From positions 1 through 34,396 of the forward strand of contig SFDB01000013.1 of the NCBI GenBank assembly GCA_004558825.1: a stretch of DNA of 34,396 nt. Direction: 5' to 3'. A program made the translations under genes and the position numbers. This document shows positions 22,525-30,899 of the stretch, in pieces (positions within the stretch are counted from its first letter, which is position 1; every line of letters begins with the position of its first letter). The notes under the pieces are model-generated. The model did no database searches. It saw nothing but the letters and a program-made list of their open reading frames with translations, and had not been told where the DNA came from. The stretch is from Clostridiales bacterium (lineage in GTDB: Bacteria > Bacillota > Clostridia > Christensenellales > CAG-138).

Positions 22525-23817
22525 ATGATGAAGCAATTTTTGGCCGGGAGGCGGAACACGAACAGAGAGCGCGAGGAGGAGTACAGGACGCTTCCCAAGA
22601 CGGGCTTTCCGAAACGGAGAGAAGGATTTTCGGCGGACATCCCTGTGGGCGTATTTATGCCGCAGAACGCATATTCGCGCAGGAAGACGCTGCACACGCC
22701 GGGAAAGCCCGCGGAGAACGAAATACTCGGCGGCGCGTCGGGTACTGCGAAGCCTGCAAAGACGGACGCACCATCGGCCGCGCCGAAATATTCCGTTACC
22801 GTTCCCGACGGCTCGGGCGGGCATACGACAATAAGCGGCTCGGGCAGCGATTTTTTCCACAGTGCGCTGCAATGGATAACAGGCGGCGCAAATCAGCATG
22901 GGCAGGACGGCGCTCAGCATTACCAGACGACGCTCCCTTCGGCGGCGGCGCATTACGGCGTACAGACGCCTGAGGCGCCGCAGACGGCCGGGGAGCAGGA
23001 CGCGCCGAATCAGGCGGAGCAGAGCGTCCAAAGCCCGTTCGGCGAGCTTTTCGACGGGTATTACCAAAGCGTATACGGGCTGCTCTCGACTGCGCCCGTT
23101 ACTGTCAACGCGCCGTCATATGAGGAGCTTTACGAGCTTTACTCAACGATGCTGCGGCCCGATACCGACGCGGCGATAGACGCGCGAAATCAGGCGGCGG
23201 CCGCGAACATGGCGGAGCTCGACGCGGACGCGTATTCGCGCGGCATGGGCAGCTCAACATTCGTCACCTCCATGCACGGAAGAGAGCTGTCGATGGCGAG
23301 CGGCGACATAGCGCAGCTTGAGGCACAGTACGCCTCGACGCTCGCGGCTCAGCTCATGAACGCGATGAACGAATATAACCAAATGAGCCTTCAGGCGCAG
23401 ATGTTCAACGCGCAGCTTGACGGCGACGCGAAAAGCGACGCATATTCGGCTGCGTTTAACGCCTACGGCACGGGCGGGGGCAGATTCAGCGGTACGGGCG
23501 GCATAGTTTTCTCGCCGAGCGGTTCGCTGTCCGGCTCGTCAGGCTCGTCAGGCTCGTCAGGCTCGTCGCATGGTTCAGGCTCGTCGGGCAGCTCGGGCAG
23601 CGGCTCGATGTCGCTTGCGTCGTGTACGAGTTATCTCAACATGCTCTCCCCAACCGACAGGGCGAACTTCTTCCATTCGGACGACCCGTACTGGGCGGCG
23701 AGGCGCAATGAGATGATGAGCTCGCTCGGCGCGCAGGAGTATGCGTATCTTTGCTCACTCTACAGCGGCACGGGCGGCAGCAGCGGCGGAGGAAACGTAA
23801 CATGGATGGTGAACTGA
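22525..23817 (+). CDS. Phage virion-associated protein of unknown family
   Basis: A 430-residue protein. The N-terminal third is polar and low-complexity. The middle (about 190-310) is helical and rich in Ala, Gln and Met (PSYEELYELYSTMLRPDTDA, then AAAANMAELDADAYSRGMG). A Gly/Ser linker of repeated GSS units (about 333-366) precedes a compact C-terminal domain (SLASCTSYLNMLSPTDRANF) ending in a Gly-rich tail. I do not recognise the family. Position between capsid and fibre suggests an internal or tail-associated virion protein. Two in-frame ATGs start it (22525, 22528). Its end overlaps the next gene by 16 bases. Confidence 0.7.
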   Translation: MMKQFLAGRRNTNREREEEYRTLPKTGFPKRREGFSADIPVGVFMPQNAYSRRKTLHTPGKPAENEILGGASGTAKPAKTDAPSAAPKYSVTVPDGSGGHTTISGSGSDFFHSALQWITGGANQHGQDGAQHYQTTLPSAAAHYGVQTPEAPQTAGEQDAPNQAEQSVQSPFGELFDGYYQSVYGLLSTAPVTVNAPSYEELYELYSTMLRPDTDAAIDARNQAAAANMAELDADAYSRGMGSSTFVTSMHGRELSMASGDIAQLEAQYASTLAAQLMNAMNEYNQMSLQAQMFNAQLDGDAKSDAYSAAFNAYGTGGGRFSGTGGIVFSPSGSLSGSSGSSGSSGSSHGSGSSGSSGSGSMSLASCTSYLNMLSPTDRANFFHSDDPYWAARRNEMMSSLGAQEYAYLCSLYSGTGGSSGGGNVTWMVN

Positions 23818-25664
23818 CGGTAATAAAAAAACGGTTCAACGTGGCGCTCGACATATTCCGCGCGGCGTCCAACAGGGAGTTTGAGGTCGTCGAGGGCGAC
23901 ACGGGCAACGAGCTTTGCGTCGCGCTGACGGCCGACGGCCGTGCCGTGGAGCTTACGGGCCTGCGCGTTATGGCCGTGTTTTCAAATTCGCGCGGCACCG
24001 CCTGCCAGGACAGCGCCAACGGCGGGCTGGCGATAGACGGAAACGTCGTGACCATACCGCTGAACGCCTCCTCCGTTGCGCCGGGAATGGTCGAGTGCGA
24101 ATTGCAGATTTATTCGGGTGAGAACCTTGAAACGCTTGTGACGAGCGCGAAATTCAACTTTAGCTGCCGCCGCTGCATACTCAACTACGACACGATAGAG
24201 TCAACGGCGGAGTATCCCCTGCTGATAGAGCTTGTGCATACGATACAGACGCTCAAGAGCACGATCGAGCAGGCGGAGCAGACGCGCGAAAGCAACGAGC
24301 GAAGGCGGACCACCAACGAATACGGGCGCACGCTTGGCGAGAGCGAGCGCGTCGAAAGCGAAGCGGAGCGAACGGAGACGTTCAACGCGGCGATGGAGAA
24401 CGTTGCGGCGGCGCTCGGCAGGCTCGAGGGCATAGGCGCGGCGGAGCTCAAGGCCGTCGGGAGCGAGATATACTGGCGCAGGATAGGGAGCGAGGTTTGG
24501 TCGCTGCTTGTAGACGTGAAGAACGTGCAGGACAACTTCTTCAGGGGTGTATGCGACGATGCCGACGCGGCGGCGGTAAGCGGACTTTATTCGTACCAAA
24601 GCGGCGCGCTGCTTGTAAGCACGTCAAGGGCGAGCGCATCCTCAGGATACGAATATCGCACAATTCAGCTCTTTATACCGTATGCGCAGGGCGAGAGCGC
24701 GAAATACCGCTTTGGCAGCGTGAACTCGTTTTCGCTCGTGCCGCCTTCGAGCGGATACGAGTGGTCGAGCTGGGGTGCTTTGACGGCGCTCAGCCTGCCG
24801 GCGGCCGACAAGACGGCCTATCCCGACAAGACGTCGTTTTCAAAGACGGAAAGCGACAAGCGCTACTCTAATTCGCTCATGCGGAGCGTATCGGGCGCAG
24901 CCGTAAGCGAGGAGGACGCAAGAGAGGGCGAAAAGCTCGTGACGCTCAGGATACTCGGCGTATCGGCCGTGGAGGACAGCGGCGTGCGCTCGGCGAGGTC
25001 TCCCGAAAACCCCGGCGTGCTTACGTCGTCGGAGCCGACTGCGCTCACCGTTTCGAGCTCAGGCGCGCAGACGCAGTACGCGATAAGCGCGGGCGTCTTG
25101 AGGGGGCTTCGCGAAGGCGCGTGCGACGAGCTCGACCTGATAAACGGCAAGCTTTACCGCCGCATCGACGAGGTGGAGCTTACGGGTGCGGAGGAGTGGA
25201 CGCACGACGGCTACTCGTTCGTACTGGCCCTGCCCGATTATAGCGGCGGCGCATTTTCAAACGACGTGCTATGCACACATTATTCAAGCACGTCATGGGG
25301 CGGCACGCTGAAGGGCAAGCGCGGCAACGCGGGCACGCGCATGTGCGCCACCGACATAGGCGGCGCGACAAAGCTCAGGCTCGTAGATAACGTCCTTTTT
25401 CCGAACGGGGAGGACGACATACCCGCGCTCAAGGCGATGCTTGCAGAGCAATATGCCGCAGGGACGCCCGTAACGCTCCTGCTCGCAAAGACGTCGCCCG
25501 TTATAACGGATTACGCGGATACGGTCGATACGGGCGAAAGCGACGGCACGATAGCCATGTCGGTCAACGGCTCGGCAAAGGTGCTTGCCGAATATCCGCG
25601 CGACCTCAACAAGGCCGTCGCGGAGCTTACAAACGCGATAATCTCACTGGGAGGTGAAGCATAA
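23802..25664 (+). CDS. BppU-type baseplate upper protein / tail fibre
   Basis: A 620-residue receptor-binding-type protein. Residues 5-130 match the BppU N-terminal domain that docks fibres to the virion (RFNVALDIFRAASNREFEVV, then GNVVTIPLNASSVAPGMVECEL). A coiled coil follows (about 150-215, EQAEQTRESNERRRTTNEYG), then beta-rich shaft and tip segments, including a C-terminal LYRRIDEVELTGAEEWTH region as in Clostridia phage fibres. ATG at 23802 is chosen for GGAGG about 9 bases upstream; the open frame extends 17 codons earlier without support. It would recognise the host surface. Confidence 0.88.
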   Translation: MDGELTVIKKRFNVALDIFRAASNREFEVVEGDTGNELCVALTADGRAVELTGLRVMAVFSNSRGTACQDSANGGLAIDGNVVTIPLNASSVAPGMVECELQIYSGENLETLVTSAKFNFSCRRCILNYDTIESTAEYPLLIELVHTIQTLKSTIEQAEQTRESNERRRTTNEYGRTLGESERVESEAERTETFNAAMENVAAALGRLEGIGAAELKAVGSEIYWRRIGSEVWSLLVDVKNVQDNFFRGVCDDADAAAVSGLYSYQSGALLVSTSRASASSGYEYRTIQLFIPYAQGESAKYRFGSVNSFSLVPPSSGYEWSSWGALTALSLPAADKTAYPDKTSFSKTESDKRYSNSLMRSVSGAAVSEEDAREGEKLVTLRILGVSAVEDSGVRSARSPENPGVLTSSEPTALTVSSSGAQTQYAISAGVLRGLREGACDELDLINGKLYRRIDEVELTGAEEWTHDGYSFVLALPDYSGGAFSNDVLCTHYSSTSWGGTLKGKRGNAGTRMCATDIGGATKLRLVDNVLFPNGEDDIPALKAMLAEQYAAGTPVTLLLAKTSPVITDYADTVDTGESDGTIAMSVNGSAKVLAEYPRDLNKAVAELTNAIISLGGEA

Positions 25665-25835
25665 ATGTTTGATTTGAAAAACTTTATAAAGAGGGGGCTT
25701 CTTGCGGGCTACGCGAGCGGCCAGTTCTCGTCGGCGTATATAAGCGTAAAATGCGCCGAGTTTTTGTCAAAAGGGCTTTTGACGGAGCAGGATGTTGAGG
25801 ATATCGCATCCGAGACGGGCCTGAACGACGCATAA
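25665..25835 (+). CDS. Small phage protein in XkdX-like position
   Basis: A 56-residue protein (MFDLKNFIKRGLLAGYASGQ ... EFLSKGLLTEQDVEDIA) with GGGAGG about 10 bases before the ATG. It sits between the tail fibre and the endolysin, where XkdX-family small proteins are found. The phrase of a short helix then KGLLTEQDVE resembles XkdX, but similarity is slight. Function is unknown. Confidence 0.75.
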   Translation: MFDLKNFIKRGLLAGYASGQFSSAYISVKCAEFLSKGLLTEQDVEDIASETGLNDA

Positions 25836-25851
25836 GTCCGAGGAGGTGTAT

Positions 25852-26574
25852 ATGAAGGAAAAATTTATTGAATATTTGCGCAGCCGCATAGGGAGCGCAT
25901 ACGTTTGGGGGGCGCAGGGCGAGCGCTGCACCGACGCGCTCATCGAGCGGCGCGAAACGAGCGGGGAAAATAAGCGCAGAGCGCGCGCGTTCATGCAAAA
26001 AAGGCTTGCGGAGGGCGCGCAGGAGCTGCTTGCATACGACTGCTCGGGGCTTATAGCCGCCTTTCTGCTCGAAAACGGCCTTATAAAGCATGATCTGTCG
26101 TCGCGCGGATTGTTCAGCCTTTGCACGGAGATAGGGCGCGCGGAGCTTAAAAGCTGCGACCTTGTGTTTCGCCACAACGGTAAGAAAATACACCACGTCG
26201 GCGTATATATAGGCGACGGCGAGGTGATTGAGAGCAAGGGGCGCGACGCGGGCGTCGTATCCGCATCGATTGACGCATGGGGAAAGGGCTACTGGAACAG
26301 ATACGGCAGGCTGCCCTTTTTCGGCGCGGCGGAGCCGAGGGAGCTCAAGCTTTCATCGCCCATGATGCAGGGAAACGACGTGGCGCTGATGCAGATGCAG
26401 CTAATGAGCCTTGGCTACGACGTAGGAGAGGCGGGCGCCGACGGCAGGTTCGGCAGGAGAACGGAGAGCGCAGTGAGGCTTTTCAAGCAGCGCGCCTCGG
26501 CGCTCAGGCCGGACGGAATCTGCGGGGCGGATATGCGCCTTGCGCTCGGCATTGCGCTTGAGGACGGCGAATAA
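25852..26574 (+). CDS. NlpC/P60 endolysin with C-terminal peptidoglycan-binding domain
   Basis: A 240-residue lysin. The NlpC/P60 domain (1-160) shows the catalytic triad context: YDCSGLIAAFL (Cys), HHVGVYIGDGEVIES (His) and the following polar residue region. A helical insertion (DALIERRETSGENKRRARAF) separates the first strand from the Cys, as in other Clostridia phage lysins. Residues 170-235 are a PG_binding_1 domain (MQMQLMSLGYDVGEAGADGR, then FGRRTESAVRLFKQR). No signal peptide, so release depends on the holin encoded next. ATG at 25852 follows GAGGAGG by 5 bases. Confidence 0.93.
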   Translation: MKEKFIEYLRSRIGSAYVWGAQGERCTDALIERRETSGENKRRARAFMQKRLAEGAQELLAYDCSGLIAAFLLENGLIKHDLSSRGLFSLCTEIGRAELKSCDLVFRHNGKKIHHVGVYIGDGEVIESKGRDAGVVSASIDAWGKGYWNRYGRLPFFGAAEPRELKLSSPMMQGNDVALMQMQLMSLGYDVGEAGADGRFGRRTESAVRLFKQRASALRPDGICGADMRLALGIALEDGE

Positions 26575-26586
26575 GGAGGAAAAGCA

Positions 26587-26967
26587 ATGGATTGGATAAA
26601 AGCGGCCTTTGCCGCAGTCGGCGCTGTCGCCGCATACATATGGGGGCCTTTTGACGCGCTCATAATCGCGCTCATATGCGTCGTGGTCATCGACTACATA
26701 ACGGGCGTGCTGAACGCCGCGCTCAAGCATGAGCTGTCGAGCGAGACAGGGTTCAAGGGGCTTTTGAAAAAGATATTCATATTTGCGCTTGTCGCTGTTG
26801 CGGCGATAGCCGACCGCATAGTGCCGGCCGCAAACAAGGCGATCAGGGCGGCGGTAATAATGTTTTATATCGCCAACGAATCGATAAGCATACTTGAGAA
26901 CGCGGCAAAGCTGGGGCTTCCGCTGCCCGCGAAGCTCAAGGGGCTGCTCGAGAGAATGAAGAAGTAG
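26587..26967 (+). CDS. Phage holin family protein
   Basis: A 126-residue membrane protein of the Gram-positive toxin-secretion/phage-lysis holin family. Membrane segments lie at about 5-22, 25-44, 65-82 and 85-105, with the family-typical DYITGVLNAALKHELSSETG, then GFKGLLKKIFIFALVAVAAI. It would form membrane lesions that free the endolysin. AAGGAGG stands about 7 bases before the ATG and the gene follows the endolysin by 12 bases. Repeats begin immediately after the stop. Confidence 0.93.
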   Translation: MDWIKAAFAAVGAVAAYIWGPFDALIIALICVVVIDYITGVLNAALKHELSSETGFKGLLKKIFIFALVAVAAIADRIVPAANKAIRAAVIMFYIANESISILENAAKLGLPLPAKLKGLLERMKK

Positions 26968-26972
26968 GCCGT

Positions 26973-27300
26973 CAAGCGCGGCGAGCGGGGCGGCGCAGCC
27001 GCCGCGCCCTGCGGGCGCGGGCTTCCAAAGGAAGCGCGAGCCGCGCGGAGCATGGGAAAGGCGAAAGCACGTGTAGACGTAATGCGTTAAAACGGGGGTT
27101 GGGGGCGGGTGAAGTGTCCGCCGACGGGGTGCAGGGGCGGAGCCCCTGCGTCAATCAAGAACAAAACTTTCTGTAACCGTCAAGCGCGGCGAGCGAGGCG
27201 GCGCAGCCGCCGCGCCCTGCGGGCGCGGGCTTCCGCAGGAAGCGCGAGCCGCGCGGAGCATGGGAAAGGCGAAAGCATGTGTGACACGCAATGCGTTAAG
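26973..27300 (+). repeat. Mosaic repeat units, modules A-D-B-A-D
   Basis: From 26968 to the EamA stop at 27336 there is no gene. Module A (26973-27051), D (about 27052-27125, with GGGGGCGGGTGAAGTGTCCG), B (about 27126-27150), A (27181-27259) and a truncated D (about 27260-27300) follow in order. In both A copies the second hairpin loop is TGC where other copies have GCA, and the first copy has AAA in the third loop, while the stems stay paired. Confidence 0.9.
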
Positions 27301-27335
27301 CCCGAGGTTATTGCGCAGCCGCTTTTTTTACGGCT

Positions 27336-28304
27336 CTACTGCGTCTGCTGCTTGAGCGACCCAAAGGCGGTGATTATCGTACCGAGAAGAACGAGCGCGC
27401 ACCCTAAGCCCTTCATAAGCCCCATCGATTCGCCGAAAACGGCTATGCTCGAGAGCGTGACCATAACGGGCTCGAGCGTGTTCAGCATGGCGGCCGTACC
27501 CGAGCCGAGCACCTTTATTCCGTAAAGGAGAAGCCGCAGACCGATGAGGTAGCCGATGAGGCCGCTCATGGCGAGCACGAGCCATAGGAATGCGTTTGAC
27601 GGCAGCGCGAGCCTGCCCGAAACGAGCGCGGCGACAAAGGCGGCAGCGGCAGCGCCGAGCGTTATGTACACGCCTGAGACGGAGGAATCTACGTCAGCGT
27701 AGGCGCTGTGCTTTCCAAGGAGAAAATACGCGGCATAGGCGAATGCGGAGAGCAGCGCGAGCAGCGGCCCGACGAACGAGTCCGCGCCGCAGAAGCCCGA
27801 TACGAGGTATATGCCGGCGGCCGCGAAAACGGCGGCGGCAGCCTTGTAAACAGTGAAGCGCTCCCCGAAGAACAGCGCCGCCGCTGCGCAGGCGATAACG
27901 GGATACGAAAAATGCAGCACTATTACGGAACCGGGCTCCATGAAGCGGTAGGCATACGAAATCAGCAGCATCGTTGCGGTAAACGTCCCGCCGCCGAGGA
28001 GCGTCATCGAGAGGAGCGCTTTGGGCTTCACGTCCAAAAGCAGCTTCCCTTTTTTGCTTATGAGCGCGGTTATGAGCGAAATGAGGCATCCCAAAAGCAT
28101 TCCGAGCATGACGACGCTCTCGTTCGGTATCGCCGTTTCCGAAGACGCTGTCAGGAACGATGGAGCGCCTTCGCCGAATATGCGCCGAGCGAAATCGAGC
28201 GGCAGGCCGCCCTTTAAGGCGATGTTTGTAAGTATGGGCGTCACGCCGTAGCACATCGACGCAAGGACTACGGCAGCGACGCCCTTTAACCGTGATTTAT
28301 TCAT
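27336..28304 (-). CDS. EamA (DMT superfamily) transporter
   Basis: A 322-residue inner-membrane protein with ten predicted segments in two EamA repeats (about 5-165 and 175-315). The pattern includes ASMCYGVTPILTNIALKGG at the start, GSVIVLHFSYPVIACAAAAL and FFGERFTVYKAAAAVFAAAG in the first half, and GTAAMLNTLEPVMVTLSSIA and LMKGLGCALVLLGTII in the second. DMT proteins export metabolites such as amino acids or purines; the substrate is unknown. It has its own promoter (28339-28368) and is antisense to the phage genes on both sides, so it looks like an insertion or a boundary gene within the phage-derived block. Confidence 0.93.
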   Translation of the reverse strand: MNKSRLKGVAAVVLASMCYGVTPILTNIALKGGLPLDFARRIFGEGAPSFLTASSETAIPNESVVMLGMLLGCLISLITALISKKGKLLLDVKPKALLSMTLLGGGTFTATMLLISYAYRFMEPGSVIVLHFSYPVIACAAAALFFGERFTVYKAAAAVFAAAGIYLVSGFCGADSFVGPLLALLSAFAYAAYFLLGKHSAYADVDSSVSGVYITLGAAAAAFVAALVSGRLALPSNAFLWLVLAMSGLIGYLIGLRLLLYGIKVLGSGTAAMLNTLEPVMVTLSSIAVFGESMGLMKGLGCALVLLGTIITAFGSLKQQTQ

Positions 28305-28338
28305 GAACCGATTACCGTCCGTTGATTAAGCTTTTGAG

Positions 28339-28368
28339 ATTATATCATCGGGGGAGCGAAAAACGCAA
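28339..28368 (-). promoter_or_regulatory. Promoter of the EamA transporter
   Basis: On the minus strand TTGCGT (28363-28368) and TATAAT (28339-28344) have an 18-base spacer, about 35 bases before the start codon. Confidence 0.65.
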
Positions 28369-28425
28369 CGATGCATACCTAGGAAACGAGGCTTCGCAAA
28401 GGCGGAGCGAACAAAGGAGGACAAT

Positions 28426-28698
28426 ATGAACGATAATTTTGATGTAAGCGATATTTCGGGCGAAACGGGCAGGCGGCTGGCAAAGGAACCGCGCCTGACG
28501 GTGGTGCTCGGCGGCAGAAGCGACGACGCGCCGTGGGAGGGCGGCATAAACGGGCATTTTTTCCGCATAAAGCGCGGCGAGCCTGTTGAGGTGCCCGAAA
28601 GCCTTGCAAAGCTCATACGCCAAAACGAGCAGATAGGCATACTGTCTCGGCGCTCTGCGCGTGCGTACGCGTCGGCGAACGGCAAAAAGCTCGGTTGA
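28426..28698 (+). CDS. Small phage-type protein
   Basis: A 90-residue soluble protein (RLTVVLGGRSDDAPWEGGIN, then GHFFRIKRGEPVEVPESLAK). No named family is recognised. The phrase VEVPESLAKLI resembles small virion-associated proteins coded beside capsid genes in N4-gp56-type phages, where it would precede the adaptor, as it does here. AAAGGAGG lies about 6 bases before the ATG. It begins the second, downstream segment of the island. Confidence 0.7.
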   Translation: MNDNFDVSDISGETGRRLAKEPRLTVVLGGRSDDAPWEGGINGHFFRIKRGEPVEVPESLAKLIRQNEQIGILSRRSARAYASANGKKLG

Positions 28699-28712
28699 AG
28701 GGAGGAGACGGC

Positions 28713-29255
28713 ATGACGCTTAACGACATAACGGTTGGCGCTCTCGACCGGCTCGACAGAGGGCACGACGCGCAGACGCTCGAAATGTGGCGCGATAAGC
28801 TTACAATGTTCGCAAACGATGCGCTGACGGACCTTGCGCACGCGATAAAGCCCGTCCGCACGGAAAAGGCGTTGATATCGCTCGACGGCACTGTAGACGC
28901 AAACGCGTTCGAGCGAGACTGCATAGGGATAGTGAGCATAACTGCGGACGGCAGGGATGTTCCTTTCGTCGAATGCGGGACGAGCGGCGTTTTCAAAGTA
29001 AAGGCCGAAGGCAGCGTAGCCGTGACGTACGCATACGTTCCAAAGCGCCTCAGCTCGCCGTCGGACGTTCCCGAACTGCCCGAGCGCTTTCATCCGCTTA
29101 TAGTTATATACGTCGTCGCGCGCGAGCGCATGAGCGGCGACATCTCGACGCAGAAGGGCTTTGCGGCGCATATGCGGCTTTACGAGACAATGAAGGCCGA
29201 AATGCTTAAAAAATCGGGCAGCGCCGACGCATACGGATTTATAAACAGGTGGTGA
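28713..29255 (+). CDS. Phage head-tail adaptor-like protein
   Basis: A 180-residue protein. Helical N-terminus (LNDITVGALDRLDRGHDAQT), a short beta-rich middle (DFERDCIGIVSITADGRDVP-like stretch, then VAVTYAYVPKRLSS), and a helical C-terminus (LPERFHPLIVIYVVARERMS). This matches the layout of neck/adaptor proteins (DUF6682-like or gp17-like) of short-tailed phages, which seal the portal. Assignment is from pattern and position. ATG at 28713 follows GGGAGGAG by about 5 bases; the frame is open 6 codons upstream from TTG. It would normally bind a portal, which is not present in this window. Confidence 0.65.
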   Translation: MTLNDITVGALDRLDRGHDAQTLEMWRDKLTMFANDALTDLAHAIKPVRTEKALISLDGTVDANAFERDCIGIVSITADGRDVPFVECGTSGVFKVKAEGSVAVTYAYVPKRLSSPSDVPELPERFHPLIVIYVVARERMSGDISTQKGFAAHMRLYETMKAEMLKKSGSADAYGFINRW

Positions 29256-29259
29256 TAAA

Positions 29260-30684
29260 ATGTCGAGCACAATAAAATACTCAATAGACGCGTTCAAGGG
29301 CATAGACCAATCTGCCGATGAAAATTCGCTTTCGCCGTCGTATTCGCCCGATGCGTGCAACATGGACACGACGGACGGCCGTCTCAGCGTCGCCAAGGGC
29401 TATGTCAAGCACATCGACATACCCGTGCCGGGGACGGGCAAAATACACAGAATGCACGTTTTTTCGCACTCGGGAGGCGACGAGTTCATCGTAATGGCGG
29501 GAAACTCCGTATACGCGAAAAAGAGTGATGGCTGGACGCAGATATATGAATATGAAGGCGATGTGACGGGGAAATTCACATGTGAGGAGACACAGATAAG
29601 CGGCACGGACTACCTGCTGATAGGCTGCGAAAACAATCGCATCGTCAAGTACGACGGACAAACTGCGTCGCTCTTTGGCAGCGAAGACGGGCAGAGCGAT
29701 AAACGGACGATGTATCTTGCGATGTTCGGCGGAAGGCTGTTCGCCGCGGGCGATCCCGATTATCCGAGCAGGCTCTACTGGTCGCAGCTCCCGGGCAGCG
29801 GCCGCACGATTGAAAACTGGGGCCCCGTGGAGGCGTCGGTGAACGTTGAGGGCGGCCATACGGAAATCGGCGCGTCGCACACGGATACTATAACTGCGCT
29901 TGCGGCCATGAGCAACCAGCTTTTGATTTTTACCAAACGCGGGCTTTTCAGGCTCATAGGCGACAGGCCGTCGAACTTCACGGTCGAGCGCATAGACGCG
30001 CAGGTTGAAAGGATGGCTGCGTCGTCGCTCGTGCGGGTGGGCGACGCGGCCTTTTACATGACGCACGAGGGCCTTTTTATATTCAACGGCGTTACTTCGT
30101 ATCTGTCTCCCGACGCACGAAAGATATGCGTAACACTCGACGGCGCGGACGTTTCCGACTGCCGAGGCGCGGCGACGAGACGGACGCTCTACTTCACCGT
30201 TAAGGATGCGGACGGAGGCGACGCAATGATAGAGTACGACATGCTCCGCTACACATACATGATACGGCGCGGCTTCGGCATACGCGACATATGCGCGTGG
30301 GACGGGAGGATATATCTCGTCAACGACACAAGATGTGTGTACCGCTTCGGCGAAGGCGGCAGCTATGACGGCGCGCCGATAGAGGCGCACTGGAACACGC
30401 CGCTTACCGACCTTCTTGAAAAGACGTTTATAAAGCATCTTGACGGGCTGTATCTTCGCGGGAGCGCAGAGAACGACGCCGCGCTCATAATCGATGTGAC
30501 CGTCGGCGACAACACGGCTCGGCACAGGGTATTGCTGCCGTATTCCGAGTCCGCTGTCAAGGAGATACCGCTGAGGAATGAGGGCAGGGCGTTCAAGCTC
30601 CGCTTTTCAAACGAAAACGGCGGAGCTTTTTCGCTTTTCGGCGGGGTCGAGCTCGAGATATCAGCCAGAAAGAGGGTGTCGTAA
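29260..30684 (+). CDS. Phage tail-hub/stabilisation-like beta-propeller protein
   Basis: A 474-residue soluble protein. The start (SIDAFKGIDQSADENSLSPS, then YSPDACNMDTTDGRLSVAKG) is the signature of tail-tube/hub proteins of short-tailed phages, similar in kind to P22 gp10 and T7 gp12-like nozzle proteins. Repeated blades follow (FVEFIVMAGNS-like strands, LFAAGDPDYPSRLYWSQLPG, LLIFTKRGLFRLIGD, GLFIFNGVTSYLSPDARKI). The gene is intact. It begins 4 bases after the adaptor stop and overlaps the next start by one base, so the block is co-translated. Confidence 0.8.
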   Translation: MSSTIKYSIDAFKGIDQSADENSLSPSYSPDACNMDTTDGRLSVAKGYVKHIDIPVPGTGKIHRMHVFSHSGGDEFIVMAGNSVYAKKSDGWTQIYEYEGDVTGKFTCEETQISGTDYLLIGCENNRIVKYDGQTASLFGSEDGQSDKRTMYLAMFGGRLFAAGDPDYPSRLYWSQLPGSGRTIENWGPVEASVNVEGGHTEIGASHTDTITALAAMSNQLLIFTKRGLFRLIGDRPSNFTVERIDAQVERMAASSLVRVGDAAFYMTHEGLFIFNGVTSYLSPDARKICVTLDGADVSDCRGAATRRTLYFTVKDADGGDAMIEYDMLRYTYMIRRGFGIRDICAWDGRIYLVNDTRCVYRFGEGGSYDGAPIEAHWNTPLTDLLEKTFIKHLDGLYLRGSAENDAALIIDVTVGDNTARHRVLLPYSESAVKEIPLRNEGRAFKLRFSNENGGAFSLFGGVELEISARKRVS

Positions 30685-30860
30685 TGGCCGACATGCGCGC
30701 GCTTTACTATGTTATGCTGCAAAATCCGCTTGCGGGGCGAGACAAGCTCGCCGATGATAATACGGTCAGCTCGAACGAGAACCTGCTCAACCAGAATTTT
30801 ACAATACTCTCAAAAAAGATAGCCGAGCTCGAGCTGCGCCTGAGCAGGCTTGAAAAATAA
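30684..30860 (+). CDS. Small coiled-coil phage-type protein
   Basis: A 58-residue protein (MADMRALYYVMLQNPLAGRD ... NFTILSKKIAELELRLSRLE). The C-terminal 25 residues have heptad spacing suited to a coiled coil. Start overlaps the upstream stop (TAATG), which supports translation by coupling. It is the last gene of the island; function is unknown. Confidence 0.7.
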   Translation: MADMRALYYVMLQNPLAGRDKLADDNTVSSNENLLNQNFTILSKKIAELELRLSRLEK

Positions 30861-30899
30861 GCGCGAACGCCGCGCTGCGGTTCAAAAGGGCGCCTTCTT

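Noticed and set aside
28326..29396. A 356-codon minus-strand frame over the adaptor region
   Set aside because: It is antisense to three phage-type genes that have good ribosome sites and linked starts and stops.
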